Part shown: piece after piece, positions 13,261 to 26,470 of the stretch | Numbering within the stretch: position 1 is the stretch's first letter | Layout of the letters: the number at the start of each line of letters is the position of its first letter | Origin: Pelargonium nanum | Lineage: Eukaryota; Streptophyta; Magnoliopsida; Geraniales; Geraniaceae | Length of the DNA stretch: 64,000 nucleotides | Direction: 5' to 3' | Assembly: GCA_036897485.1 (NCBI GenBank) | Contig: JAYMTF010000002.1 | Span: forward strand, 62,001-126,000 | Notes under the pieces: generated by a model | What the model saw: the letters and a program-made list of their open reading frames with translations, nothing else | The model's database searches: none | Told to the model about the DNA's origin: nothing | Program-made: the position numbers and the translations under genes

Positions 13261-14274
13261 AATATACTTCTTATTATTTCATAATATATAATATATTGGA
13301 TTTACCTTGTTTCTAATCAATTTATGAATAAGTGTTTAATTAATAACCTTTCTTAAAAAAGAAAATAAAGTAAGAGTTCTCTTCTCTTGAATCCAAAGTT
13401 TTAAATTTACAGTTGGTTAGTTCGTGTCGAACTTATTTAGAGTTTCTAGGCAGCGCTCCCTTAGGAAATTGGTATTTGACTAAGTGTAAGGATAGTATAC
13501 GAAATACTAAAAATAGTAAAGTGGGCTCTAATACAACTATAGTTATAAAATTATTTAACCTTTGGTTAATAATAAAAAAAAAGTCATAGTAAAAAGAGAC
13601 CATTATAGAGTCCCTTTTTTAAGTAGGATATGATAATAATTTTTATATAAGTATTTTCTTCACGTCACCTTAGAGGTCCATTTAGGAGGTATATATATAA
13701 GTTTTCCGCGCACTTAGCTCGGTTGACATAACTTTCTTACCTAGGCTTGAACCTTTTATCTACTTCTTATTTCTATCAACCTAAAGTATAAAGTGCACTA
13801 ACTAAAGAACTTTTGAGCTGCCCTACTGCCTAAAAAATAAGTAAATTATTAGCATTACCTCTTTAGAGCCAGCTAAATATCTCTTATCTTACTTTAGGTT
13901 AAGGTCTCCCATATAGATGATTAATCGTTAATTACGTAAAGGAAACACATAATTCTATGTTCGGCAAAAATGCTAGATTTGACTCGGTTTACAGATGGAC
14001 CTACCTCTCAGATAAGAAGTGACTCACTGAACTAGGCCATAAAAGGAAGTCTAAAATTTGAATTATTTTTTTCTTTCCAACTTAAATTACTATTCACGTA
14101 ATAAAAACTATGTTCTCTTCAACTTGATTTTTCATACAAAGTATCCCGTGAAAACCCTCCATTATAGAGCGACCACTAACATAAAAAGGGGCGTAACTAA
14201 TACAAGGGAAGTAGTGCAAGAGCTCAATCTTTTAGTACTTTAGTCGTGAGAAAAAACTCTTTCTAAAAAGGATT

Positions 14275-14330
14275 AGTATTACGCGGATTGAATCCAAATT
14301 CAACCATAGGTTCGAATCCCATAAATGCTC
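14275..14330 (+). pseudogene. 56-nt tRNA-like element lacking a D-arm
   Basis: This folds as a tRNA without a D-arm. The acceptor AGTATTA (14275-14281) pairs with AAATGCT (14323-14329) at six of seven positions, one a wobble. A three-base linker follows. The anticodon stem GGATT / AATTC (14285-14289, 14297-14301) pairs five of five around the loop GAATCCA. The variable region is AACC, and the T-arm is ATAGG / TTCGAAT / CCCAT with one A51-C63 mismatch. The anticodon position reads ATC, and T33 is replaced by A, which is unusual. D-armless tRNAs are known from some animal mitochondria. Here it may be real or a chance fold around a surviving T-arm. Confidence 0.4.
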
Positions 14331-17300
14331 TAGATAGATCCTATTTGTGCAAGATCGTGTCCAGGTTAGTCATTTTAGGTGCATTTAACAGTTATTAATT
14401 AGAATTAAAAAGTGTACTATTTAAGGAAAAACCTTCTCTCATAACATGAATAACCTTAAATTCTTCTCATAGTAGGAACTTAGTCTTAGTATTGTTACTC
14501 GTATGGGGGTTATACCCAGTATGTTCTTTCGCGTTACTGGTGCTACGGTAAACGATTATAAATACTAGAGTTCATAGGTCAAAAATTAGAATTTAGTTTC
14601 GAAATGGAGGAATCTAACTCATAAAAGAAGTCATTTAATAATATTTTTGATGTTCAGCTAACCTAGCTAAAAAGAAACAAGGACCCCCTGCCCCGTATCC
14701 AGATACGAATGAAAGATCTATAAAATATTATACTAAAGCGTAATACTCTAATTTTAAAGAAATAAATGTATAATATGACTGGTAAAAAGGGATATGCTAC
14801 GGAGATCTAATTCTTTATCTTGTTTTTTAAAAAATTGGAGTAGGAAGATAGTTCCTAAAAAGTGGAATATTCACGTTACACTTTCAACTTAAGTAAGGTG
14901 AATCTATTCCCAGAAGTCAATCAGAGCAAAGAATATTATGGGTCACAGCAGGCAAGCTTCCCTTTCTATTGTCGCCGAGTAAAACTCGAAAGTTTTTTTC
15001 CAAAGGGAAAAGTCGTATAAAAACTCAATTACCAATAACAGATATAAGAAATAGGGGATTTAGTTTTTCTCGAGAATTTTTAATTATAATTTAATAGAGT
15101 ATTGTTATAAATAAAATACTAAGGGAATCCTTTACAGACACTTATTTAAGGGATCCCCGTAAAAAATATCGACATTGTTAAACTCTTTCTCTTCATCTTA
15201 GTTATCTTTAAATACTACTCTAAAAGAAGAAATCAACTTTTATAGGGTATGTCAAACATTAAAAATTACAGAAATTTCCTGATAGCTAAGACAATCTTTT
15301 GGCGACTTTGCCTAGTAGATAATAAGAAGGGGAGAGAAATACAGTAGGACTGGTGTTACTGATTTGTAGTTGGGATAGTTATCAACGCTATGCACAATGC
15401 TTTATTATACTGTTATACCATAGAGTTCTGGTTTTTTAAGGTTCTTTCTGCCGATCTTAACACCCAACCTTATATTCTTCAAGCCATCTAGCGGAATACC
15501 TACTAATATTCACTGGAGCTCCAACTATATAAACCTTTATCTAGCTTAATATTAGAAGGTTGCTCAGTTAGGATTCTATAATTTGTTAAAATAAATCATA
15601 AAACATAGTTTAAAACAAAAATCCTTACTTTGTGTTTGTGGGAATAAGAAAGTTCTGTATACTAAAAAGTTGTATTAGGTGCATTTAAAATTTTTATCTA
15701 CCCTGAGTCAACACACTTTTAAAGAATTACTTTATAATAGCATAAAGCTTTTTGCCCCATCTATTTCAACTGCACTGACCCCAATAAACTACTTCTCGTT
15801 GTAAACTTTCAAAGGACTAACAGTTGGATCCAATTTACGGAGTATAAAGTATTTTGAGAAAAATAGAGCCTGGTAACTAGCTTGAAGCGGGAACTACTAC
15901 TAGAATTTAATGAGATAAAAGAAAAAAAATACTTCTCTTTACTTTTTAGACCTATTAATTGTTGCACAAAGTAACTCTTAACTAGGAACAGATTTAAAAT
16001 TAACTGCAACATTAACTTTTATATTAAAAAAGGGGGGCATCATTTATTACTATGTTTTCACTATAATAACTATTTAATCTTTATACGTACAAATTCGAAT
16101 TAAAGCAAGTTTCCCTTCGAAAACAATACAAGCGCTAAAAAACTCACCAGTATCTCAAAATATATTATACTCTAGTTATTAAAAAATCCAGATTTGCGAA
16201 AGCAAAGGTATTCCTGTACTAAATATCTTATAAAAGTTGTAGCATATTTGGTAAAGTATAAAGGGGAACTTGAACTAAGAGCTCTTAGAAGTAAACCAAA
16301 AGTTTAAATTAAAGAAAGTCTATACATTCTAAGTGGCGATCTCAAATGGGTTTTCTATATCAGGAATTCTGAAAAAGGTTCCCTACTTTTTTCACTGAGG
16401 TAATTTTTAGGGTATACTCATAGAGAATTTTAATGCCTTAAAAACTTCAAGGGGCCTTACATACCAAGAAATTAATCTAGTTGCTACCTCTTTTTTTTTT
16501 GCTTGATAAGAAATTATAATATTATAGTAATGTATACTAACGGTATAAAAAGTTAGGAAACCTATTACTTGAGCTAGCAATATAAAAAAATCTCTAACCG
16601 TGCACTACTATAATATGCAATTTGAGGTTATTCTCTTATAATTTTTGCATTTTTCGTTCAAAAAACTGTAACACAGTACCCGATTTCGCCTTACAACGGA
16701 CTTCTTTTAAAAGAAAAGCAAGTTCTCAAGGGTTCCAAGCGAGTCCTATCATTAATAGGATACCTCTAAAGGGTTACTTACTAACATTTTTATTTGAATT
16801 TTATTTTAATTATGTAAATAGGTAACAAGAGTGTAGCTAATGCCCTCGCTGTTGCTTGTTTAATTAAAAGCAACTCTATTTTAGTTGTTAGAAGTGATTC
16901 ATCTTGTTTAGAGGAAAGGAGTACTTCTTGAATATAGGTAAAACTTTAAATCAATTATCTCAGGATCTTACGGATAATAAAGAACCTGGATTTCCTGATA
17001 AAAAAATAATAAAAACGAAATAGCTAAACTTAAATCCTTTAAAAAACTTTCATAGATAGCTCTTGACTAGAATTCCTGTCTTTCAAAAACGACTACTAGA
17101 ATAAATAACGTCTAAGTTAGTAGAAATCTCCTTACTAGATACACGTAAAAGCACTTTTTAATTAAGAATACGTATTCTGTATACTCCTAAAATTATAGAT
17201 TAGAAATCCTAAATTAGTTGGTGTTCTACCTGCCCCAACCCGGGATTCCCTTTATAGCAGGCATAACTTTGGCTGCGCTTTAATTTAGAATTATAGTACT

Positions 17301-17562
17301 ACGTGCTTTCCTGTCTCCCTTTCAGTCAATTTTAGATCCCTACGCCTTATGGCTCATGAATTCCCTACAATTTAAGAAATCCTTATAAGAAATTCCCTAC
17401 TTTCAAAACACGAGTCACTTACTTAGTAAAGGATTCCTCGATAAGCTTAGAACAAAGAAAAAGCTACTAGACAAAATACTAACAATAGAAAGATCACAAG
17501 GCAAGTATAGCAAAAAGACACAGAGTTCTCATAAGACGCAACTCCAATGTTAGAAAAATTAC
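14331..17562. other. gene-free stretch
   Basis: No gene is supported. Frames at 15809-16012(-) and 16622-16825(+) have no recognisable product. It contains the dispersed 10-mer (minus strand, 14950-14959), GGANTCC sites at 15124, 17243 and 17431, and a T10 run at about 16491-16500. Confidence 0.65.
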
Positions 17563-17636
17563 CGATATCGACAGGATTCGAACCCGCGACATGCCTACGT
17601 ATAACTTCGCGCTCTACCAAATGTTCTCAATTACTT
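17563..17636 (-). pseudogene. tRNA-like element with D-loop and T-arm
   Basis: On the minus strand the D-arm motif TTTGGTAGAGC (complement of 17611-17621) and the T-arm GCGGG / TTCGAAT / CCTGT (17571-17587) are clear. The T-stem pairs five of five with two wobbles. The total length of 74 nt is canonical. The anticodon stem does not pair (loop region GTTATAC) and the 5' acceptor does not match the 3' strand CGATATC. The identity cannot be assigned. The half-kept pattern fits a decayed organellar tRNA gene. Confidence 0.45.
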
Positions 17637-18026
17637 CATTCAGTATAAAAGCACATAGTAGATTCTAGCAAAATTCTATCTATTCTATGTAAGCGATTTT
17701 GAATTCCCTGTCTTTAGTAAAAACTCTCTACTCATTTTGACTAAAAAATCTTACTCGAATAGCTTTTTTACGTACTTGAATTACTAACTATACTTCCCTC
17801 ACTTCTTATTACAGGATTGCCAAATCGAGTAAACATGAAAAACCAATAATAACAAAACATAAACCATCTGGTTACAACTTCATGAATTTAAAATGAAGGT
17901 GAACTCCTTATAAAAATGATACCGCTTGAAAGAAACAAATTAGAAAAGCTAGTGAAGTAGACTCTTTCTGAGGACTTAGTGAAAGGGTTAACAAGACTTT
18001 ATTGCCTCGTTCGTGAAATGCCAAGC

Positions 18027-18036
18027 AAGCTTGCCT
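18027..18036 (+). repeat. dispersed 10-mer AAGCTTGCCT, copy 4 of 6
   Basis: Exact copy within the longer word CAAGCAAGCTTGCCTTAC, which it partly shares with the copy at 312 (reverse strand). No gene is adjacent. Confidence 0.6.
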
Positions 18037-19119
18037 TACTTTACCAAGCTTATTGACTTCTTTTTGAATTCATAAAACCGGAAAGAACCAAAACTTTCAC
18101 GGCATTTACAGGATATAAATACCTACGAAAAAGTACTTGAAAGAGCTTATTACCAAACATTTTTGATAGACTTTACAAGAAAAAATACTAAATTTGTAAA
18201 CAACAATCTTATTATACCTATAAAAAAAGGTAATTTTTAATACAAGTTCATAAACTAGAATAAAAGCTGCTTATCTCCTTAACTTTTCAAAGAATAGCCG
18301 TACTTTCATCTCATCATGAAACGGTTCAAAACTCTAATATAATAAGAAATTCTGTTAAATCCTACATTTGCTCTTAGAAATCTTTTAAGAGTTCCTTTAA
18401 TAAGGGTTTACTACAAATTTTCAAAGAATAAGACTCTCAAGTAACCCCCTGTAAGTTCTTTTAATAGCTAAAATCCAGGTTTATTTAAAGCTTATTGCTC
18501 AAATTTTTATAGGAATTGTCTGCCTACTAAGGACCGTGTATCCCCATGTGAATTTCTTTCTTCTTTACCTCATATCCAGAGCTGTAAAACGAAAAAGGCC
18601 TTAGTAAATACAATGGGTATAACCCTCGTGAAATAGAGTACTACGGAATCCTACTTAGAAAAAAGATTCTACAAGCTAATCAGATTCCGTAAAATAGATA
18701 TGTGATATTTCAGAGTGGCAATCTCGCTAAAAATTCCGGAGCACAAGCAAGTACTTTAAATTTTTATATACTCCTTACTTACTAAAACCCCTAGTAGAAA
18801 TAAGTAAAGAGATTACCGGCCTCCCTTATATACGAAAGTGAAACGAAATACTGAATAAAAAGAGTTCTATATAAAAGGAGACCTTATAGAAAGCTTCTCA
18901 TTTGAAGAGAAAACTTTAGACTTAAGGGCAAACTCGTAAGCCTTTTATTAACTCAAATTAAAAGAAAGTCCTAGCCAAGTCAAGCTATTCTTGAAGTTAA
19001 CAAGACCCCAAAATACCTATCAATAAGCTACTCCTCTCATATATGTAAGTTTCTCTCCTGCCACCTTTTATCAAAGAGTAGACTCAATAAGGAATTTTCT
19101 ATTAAACACTACTAAGAGG

Positions 19120-19192
19120 GTAACGTAACTCGATTAGAACCCACGACTTTAGATGGGGGAAGTCCTTGGTGTGCTGATTTCTTTTCACCAAG
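19120..19192 (-). pseudogene. tRNA-like T-arm next to two abutting hairpins
   Basis: On the minus strand the T-arm GTGGG / TTCTAAT / CGAGT (19128-19144) carries C61-G62 and pairs weakly. Directly upstream lie two abutting hairpins. GACTT / AAGTC (19145-19149 with 19160-19164) has a 10-base loop, and CTTGGTG / CACCAAG (19165-19171 with 19186-19192) has a perfect 7-bp stem and a 14-base loop. This could be a decayed class II (long variable arm) tRNA or a rearranged one. The identity is unreadable. Confidence 0.35.
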
Positions 19193-21420
19193 CATCCTTA
19201 TTATAATTACTGTACGAAACCCTATTAAAATAAGCACTGAATACATATGCAAATTTAGGTAGGCGCTTAAAAGAAATAGGAAATAGAAACCCTTTTATCT
19301 CTTTGATGAGCTCCGCTACCACTTGTTTAACAAACTGAGATATTAGCCTTTTATACCAAGTGGATTAGTCCTTACTTATGACTCTATTAAAAAATCCCAT
19401 GATACCAAGGTAGCAAATTACAAGCCTCGGGTTTCGGTTTACAGAACTGCCGAGAAAGTATAAAAGAAACATTCTATTACTTTCTACTGGGATATAGAAG
19501 TACGAGTAAAATAAGGCGAATTCTTTTAATTAGTATACCTTGTATTATCAGAAAACAATTACAACTACTTTTATTTGTAAGGCGCCCCCCTTACTAAGAA
19601 TTCAATGTAAAAACTTTAATAAACGTAATAATTTTCAGGTATTGGTATTCTCCAGAGGGAGTCTTATTAAAGGGCCCTCGTAGCACAGGCATCTAGTCCA
19701 GGTCTAGTATCCCATTATCATTGAAATTACCGGCTCTATACCCTTGTTAGGTATAGGTCTATATTTAATCAAAGTCTAGTAAAGTACCGGATATATAGCA
19801 CTTACTCTAGAAATACCTATAAATTGAGTTAGAATATCTCCCTGGCGACTTTTTTGAGGAAAGCCCCACATTCCCCTTTATTTTAAAAAATTTCATTACC
19901 TCGGCTAGAAACCCTCCTATAAAATATTAATCCAGTATTTAGAGTACGAATACTGCTACTAGTTAAGCTTTCCTGTGGATTTATATAACTTGAGTTACAC
20001 TTCTAAGTTTCTTAAAACAAAATTATATAGCTTAGTAATTCCTAAACTTCCTAAAGTAGAAAGGAACCCATACAACTCTTTCTTAGTTAAGAACTTTGAA
20101 GCTCTATTTTACTAACCGAGTCTTATCCTTTATGGGTTTATAGCTTAAATTTTAGTAATCTGCTAGTATTTATAGCAAGCACCCTTTCAAGCAAGTAGCT
20201 CGGTTTTAGAAGCACCTTTTTGCAAAAATTTCTAAAAGAGAGCTCGTATTAAAGAGGTAATTAGGCATCCTAGGCTTTTGCCAGCTTTGATTGGGTTTTA
20301 CAAGTTAAGTAGTTTTTCCAAAGAGACCTCCCCGGCCAGGGCTTTTTACTAAAGGATGAAGCTTTATCAGGGATTTTTAATAAATACTCTTCTTACTGAG
20401 AAGAGAGCTAATTTGAAATGAAATAAGGCGCATCCTTTAAGTTTATTGGGATTCCTATAGCTTTAATACTAAAAAGCAAATGAATGATAAGTATGTCTGT
20501 TTTTTCCAACTAGTTTTATAGTCTTTCTATAACATATAGTAAGCGGCAACTCCCACGGCTAGTCTCAGTTCAAAGTTGGGTTTCTAATAAGAGATATTTC
20601 CGAGATCTTAGTAATTATTGGGTTGGATAGATGGCTTAACTTATTAACATTAGATTAAAATTGTTTTTTAAGTCACACACCGGAGGGTCTCCCACTTAGG
20701 CTGGTTTATTAAAAACTACTAGATTTAGACCAAAAAGTACTTACTCTCAAGGGGGAGTAAGGATCTCTTTGAACAACTAATGAGTAGTCATTACACAGGA
20801 AAGACGGGCCCTCTAAAACGGTTAACTAAGGGCCAGACGTTGCAAAAGTACCTTTTTCATTAATATGGTGGAAAAAACCCTTATTTATTTTGTGACTTCA
20901 TATTTTTTCTGAGACTTTAGTTGTATCTTTTTAGTATTTCTATATAAAATAAATACCCAACCTTTGTTAAACCAAGGAATCTCAAGTTAATTTAGAGGAA
21001 TGCCTAGAAAGTCTTAGTTTACTTACCGTATTTTTATCCTTAAAGATTTTTACTAACCCAAAGCCTTACTGATATCCGTATAGTTAATAAAGTTAAAGTT
21101 GTTCCGAATTATTTAGTATATTACTTTGGTTGAGAAAACTTTGAGTGTTATTAAATTTTTGTTAATATGCGGATACAAAAACAGGCAGCTTTATCGAATA
21201 ACTGGCTCCCTATTGTTGCATCCCTAAAGTTAAAAGTCATCGTGATATAGGGTTTCCCTAAATTTGTTTTTATTTCTATCTTGTATTTTGAATATAATTA
21301 TACATTTTTAAAAGAAAGGTTCACTCGCTAATTAATTTTTAGTGTTCTAGTAAGTATATCCTATAAAAGGACCTGATACTCCTTAATCGGATAGCAAAAA
21401 AGCGTTGCATAAGCTTACTT
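19193..21420. other. gene-free stretch
   Basis: I see no gene, RNA fold or clear repeat in these 2.2 kb, and no frame of 60 or more codons. Confidence 0.6.
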
Positions 21421-21422
21421 TT

Positions 21423-21484
21423 TCCGGTGGTAAAACAACCTAGAAAATTATCCTGTGTCGCTGGTTCAAGTCGACAGGATTCGG
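21423..21484 (+). pseudogene. tRNA-like element, D-loop and T-arm only
   Basis: A D-loop-like CCGGTGGTAAAAC (21424-21436) is followed at canonical distance by the variable region GTGTC (21455-21459) and T-arm GCTGG / TTCAAGT / CGACA (21460-21476). The T-stem carries the G52-G62 clash and one further mismatch. The anticodon stem does not pair and the acceptor strand GGATTCG has no partner. The D-loop wording resembles organellar glycine tRNAs, but that is not enough to assign it. Confidence 0.35.
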
Positions 21485-22627
21485 GAAAAGACTAACTAAC
21501 TAAGTATGACGCTTTTTTAATTTGGATTATAAAAGTTACTCTCGTCGGGTGTAATCAAATGCTTACTTACTTTATTTCAACCAACGCTTTATCCATCAGT
21601 AGAGTTCCTAGTTTGAAGGGAGATATCTAGGAATTTTATTATACAAGGGCAAATGCGACGGAAAGAATTCGAGTGACAAAACCCTCCTTTGAACTTTTTC
21701 TAGTTGAATTCTCGATATTATTATATTCTCTAGCCATACCTGTTTAAAAATTTTCGTATATAAAGTACGGAGTAGCATTCCTACGATATTCGTCTATTAT
21801 AGGCGAACACTTACTCAAAGAATACAAATATTAAGTATTGAGCCTCATTAAAAACCATATAAATTAGGACATATTGTGGTTTTTGCAAAGGTCTTAAGGG
21901 ATAATAGGAAATTATATACTTTCTGTTGGCTCGAATAAGGACAACTTTCCTTTCATTTTATTTAAAAACTAGATTTATAAGTTTCGGTTAATTGCTGAAA
22001 AGAATTAATCCACCCCTTACTCTAAATATAACAGTATTAAAATAATAGTAAGGACAAGCTTTTTAATACCCTAGATTTCTCTAGCTATGCGTGCTACCTA
22101 AAGCCTGGCTTAACTTGGAACATCCCAAAATATCAGATGTTTTACTTCTAACGAATTCCTTTCCGTTGGGCTTTCATACGAAGAGTTGAAGTTGCCTTTC
22201 CGTTTGTGGGAAATGGATAAAGTTCTTATTGTGCAGCATAGCTTGTGTTTCTATAACTATCAGGAGCAGATTTTGTTATCACTTTTTATTTAATCAATAC
22301 GTGCCCGAGGCTCGGGTGAGGTATAAAGGATACGAATTTCCTCCTCTACACAGTTGTAGATATGAATATATATAAAGTTAGGTAGAAAAAATTCTTATAA
22401 TATTGAAATAAATACTAGTAGGAGCGAGAATCCAAAAAGCGTGTTTAGCCAAATGATGTGCTATAAGATACAAAGTAGGTCTAGTGTTTCTCCTATTTTT
22501 TATAGGGTAAACTACGGATTAGTTAAGTGGTAAGAGTCAAAGCGATTTAAACATGCCTGTAATAGACACAATTATAGATTAGCATCTTTCAAAATCCTAT
22601 TGATGAAATAGAGAGAACTTACTTTCC

Positions 22628-22700
22628 GGATGTATAGCCCGGTTGGTAGAACATTGGGCTTTTAAGCTAACGGCCGCGGGTTCAAATGCAGTCACTCATA
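22628..22700 (+). pseudogene. tRNA-Lys(UUU)-like gene, 3' side degraded
   Basis: The 5' two thirds match bacterial-type mitochondrial trnK(TTT) closely: GGATGTA, then TA, D-loop GGTTGGTAGA, anticodon stem TTGGG, loop CTTTTAA (anticodon TTT at 22661-22663). Length and spacing are exactly 73 nt. The 3' strands are damaged. The anticodon stem ends GCTAA where CCTAA is expected (G-G clash). The T-stem is GCGGG facing GCAGT. The 3' acceptor CACTCAT pairs with the 5' strand at only three of seven positions. Either a recent pseudogene or a gene whose transcript is repaired by 3' editing. The Lys identity rests on loop and anticodon and is fairly secure; function is not. Confidence 0.6.
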
Positions 22701-25700
22701 GAATACAAGATCTCTTAAGCCAGACTCTCGCCTTGATAATGGCTCTACATTTTGGACAGTTCGAAAAACGTTATTGTGGATCAAAGGAAATCCCTTTCTA
22801 GCCGGCATTTCTATTTCCCAGTTCCTATTAGTTTTCCTACCAGTTCTATTTTATAAAATAATGATCTTGCTACCGATTCATTAACAAAAGATACTAATAA
22901 AAGAAGTAGATCTATACTAACTTAGACTCTCCTGTAAAAGTATCCCGAAAGACTTCAATATGAACAATACAAGTAAGGGATTTTCTATACAGACGCTAAA
23001 AAAATAGACTACTTATCTCGGATAAAAGAGATAAGCAGGGGTATGATAACAAATATCCTAATCTTATAAATCTTATAACCCTTTTATTACGTAACCTTGA
23101 TTCTAAATTGCTATCTATTTTATGTAAAGAATACCTAGTTTTGTGTGAGATTAATAAGATATCATTTTCTTTTAATAAGAGGTAAGCTTGTTTAAAGACT
23201 CAGGAATTTAAGTAAAATGCGTATAAATTTATAAGGTAAAGGAAATTAGTAAAAAAACTTAAATATAAGGTAAGTATTTAATAGAATATAGAATTCAATT
23301 CCTTAATTAACTTAATTAAGTTTGCCTCTGTGTTTTAGTTCTAAAAGTAAGCTAAGCAAATATAGGTAATAATAAAATAAAAATTCCCTTATTTAAAGTG
23401 TAGTTTTGTTTAAGAATTTTACTTAATAAATAAAATAATAGAGGAACAATCTCTTGTAAATAGTATTTATATAGGATTTACTCTTGTTTCAGTACTACTT
23501 ACTAGTAGGTAATTGGGAAATCAAGGAGTCAAGTGTAACCCATTTCTTTACCTGTTCTCTAAGAGCCCAACGGGAATACCTCACTCTATTCAAGAGATAT
23601 ACTTAATTATTGTTTACAGTTTCAAAGGCCCTTTTTTTATAAGAAAAAAAAAAATAGGTTTTATTTGTAGCGATAAGGTCCCGATTAGAATTTCTTTCTT
23701 TAAAGGACTCATTCTAGAGAAAGAGTAGTATAATTAAGTCGAGGGAATATTTATATTAGAGGGATCCTTGTTACTTTAATTTTTAAGTAGGAGTTTCAGT
23801 TTCCTTGATATTAAGGGGGTTCCTTAAATAGTATACTTGTAAATAAATATTAATTAATAAAATAATAAGGGTTTTGTTCTAACTTATAGACTTTCTTTTC
23901 TAAGGTTCTATTTAAGATTATAGAGATTTCTAATAAACAAATAGAAATAGAGGGTATTTGCTAAACCGGAATGTTGTAAACTTATTCCTTGTAATTGTAT
24001 ATAGTAGTCTTTGACTTAAGTGTACTACTCGAACGGGTTTGAAAAATAGCAAAGCTCAAATTCCTGTGAAAGGAGACCCAAAATCTATGCTTTATTAAGA
24101 GATAGGTAAGACTTTTGAAACTGGTAAATACTAACTTAACTAACTTTCACGAAACTTCTTCTTTTCTACGAGCAAGTTCCTATATATAATATATCTTTCC
24201 TAATAGTTCATTAGAGGTTCACTTACGGGGAATTCTCAAAAAAGGACTATATAATTCAAGATCATTTACTCAAGTTTTTGTTTCAATTACTATATTTTTA
24301 ATTATGTAAATTTAGAAAGAATATTAGTTCAATATTCCAGAGCTAAAGCAGTTTTCCTTGTAAAAAAGAGAAAAAGTATTATATATCCAGTTCTAACTTT
24401 AAGCGCTTTTCTTAAAATAACTATAATAAAATCCACTAAAAAAAAAAAGCAATAAAGTTTCTACTAGGCACTTATCTAAAATGCATTTTTTCGGGACTGG
24501 GAAATCAGAATATGAAAGTAAAAGTTGTAGCTTTCTAAGAGCAGGCACTCCTTATAGGCTACGTACTTTACGCTTACAAAGCGAGGGCCGACTTCCTATC
24601 TTTAAATATGTATTATTTATAAGTCATAAACATTTTCCATCTTTTCTAGGACTATTACTAAAGTAAGGCCTTATTTACTCCCTTTATTTAACTCCGGAAT
24701 TCCTATAATAGAAATTATAAGTTACTTTTTCCATATAATAGAACAAGACATTAGATTTCACTCCTTAAGAAAAAATAACCCAGGAAAAGCACTTCTAATG
24801 AAGCAACACTAAGCAGCTCTTGAAGAAATAAGGCATATATTTTTTTACTTTATTAAAGTAAGGAAATTCCTACTCTCTAATTAGTAATTGACAGAAAATT
24901 GACTTTAGTTTTAGAAACAAGCAGGAGTTTCGATCCTGCTTTAAAGAAAAACTCCTCAAATTGAGTACATTAGCAAAAAACTCACTCTTTAGGAAAAACG
25001 GATTTCTGCCCTATGCTTTTAAAGCTACCTAATCTAATTGATTGCATTAACATAAAAGGACTCCTATTATTTGGATAGAGAGTACCCTTTTCTCTATTAA
25101 ATTCTTTATTGTTAGAATTGTTAAAGGCTGTTTTGGGAAGAATAAAAGTATATTATATACTCATATACCATGTCGGGATAATTATTAAAAGGGAATTGTT
25201 TACAAAGTTCATAAAACCGAGCAACCTACCCTTAAATTCCTGTTTTACACTGGGGTAAAAGTAACAGTAATAAGGAAAACTCTCGACAAGAAAACCTACT
25301 CTATTGTTTTACCAAATTTATAAATTACTAACCGAAAACGGTAATACCGCCAAGCAAGACCCCCATCAGAAAACTCTTGGGATGATTAGACTCCTCTCTT
25401 TACAGCTTCGTTTAAGGGAACCCCCTTTCAATAACACAAGCTTACCGCCTATCGATACTCTAGATATTATCTCTTTAAAAATAAACTTATCAGAAGGCTC
25501 ATTAATTTTTATACCTCTCAAACTCAGAAATACCCCTTAAATTAAAAGGAAAATCATACCTAATACATAATAAGCTTGCCTGCACTTGGAAAGACAAAAG
25601 AAATCGCTTTTTTTAAACTTATACTTATATGACTCTCTTGGAATTTGTAATATGAAAATCCGGGCTAAATTCTTATCCTTAAAGTCTTAATTAGTTGTTA

Positions 25701-26470
25701 ACGCACAAGTTTTAATAGATTCTTTAGTTTTTTTTGGTAAGTGGGCTTTCACTTCAGAGTCGAATATGCCTGCAAATTGAATAAAACGTATATAATATAT
25801 AATAAGGAATTTTGAAAATAAAAGTGAAGTCTTTGATTTATCCGTTTGCTAGTTTATGTATTATCGGACACCCCCCATTGGATCTCTTATGGAAGAGGAG
25901 TACTTCTATTTGAAAAATCCCTTCTAGTTCTAGAACTCTGATAATATTTATTGTTTCTAGATTTAGAAAAGCTATTGTATTGATTCTCCGCGGGTAACCA
26001 TTAGATTCGTGTACTCGAAGAAATAAGAAAAGAATTCTTTAAGCAGGAAGTTATATTTAGCGAACTTAAATTACTACTGATATTCTGTAAGGTATTACTA
26101 CAATTTCAAATGAAACTATCTTTATATTTGGCTTTTAATAATATATTGGCGTTTGTTTTTTGTAACCCAAATTAACAAGGAGCCCTGATTAATGCAGCCT
26201 TTGTACTATAGCTACTAAAAAGTAGCAGCAGAAAAACCTACCAAATTAGCTACAAGTAAACAGTAATTAAGAAGTTACTCAGAGTTGAATGTGAATAGCA
26301 ATCCTTTAAAGATAGAATGCTATCCAAGAGTCCAATACAGAACCCTGGAAGAAAATTACAAGAGGCTTATACTAAATAGAGCTGTTATCAAAGGATCCCC
26401 ACTAGCGTTTTAATATCTTATACAGAGTATCAACAGTACAGAGTGTTAGGGGCATACTCCTAATTAGCGG
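22701..26470. other. gene-free stretch upstream of trnC
   Basis: No gene is supported. Frames at 23513-23728, 24481-24666 and 25304-25540 (61-78 codons) have no recognisable motif. A perfect 6-bp hairpin at 24921-24939 (GCAGGA / TCCTGC around GTTTCGA) has T-arm geometry but no tRNA context. The dispersed 10-mer occurs at 25572-25581 and GGANTCC at 25058. Confidence 0.6.
25572..25581 (+). repeat. dispersed 10-mer AAGCTTGCCT, copy 5 of 6
   Basis: Exact copy, about 0.9 kb upstream of trnC. The flanks are not conserved with the other copies beyond the core. Confidence 0.6.

Noticed and set aside
22505-22560. D-arm-like TTAGTTAAGTGGTAAGAG
   Set aside because: No T-arm or anticodon stem follows at a tRNA distance.
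24921-24939. Perfect 6-bp hairpin with 7-base loop resembling a T-arm
   Set aside because: The loop lacks TTCRANT on the plus strand and there is no tRNA context.
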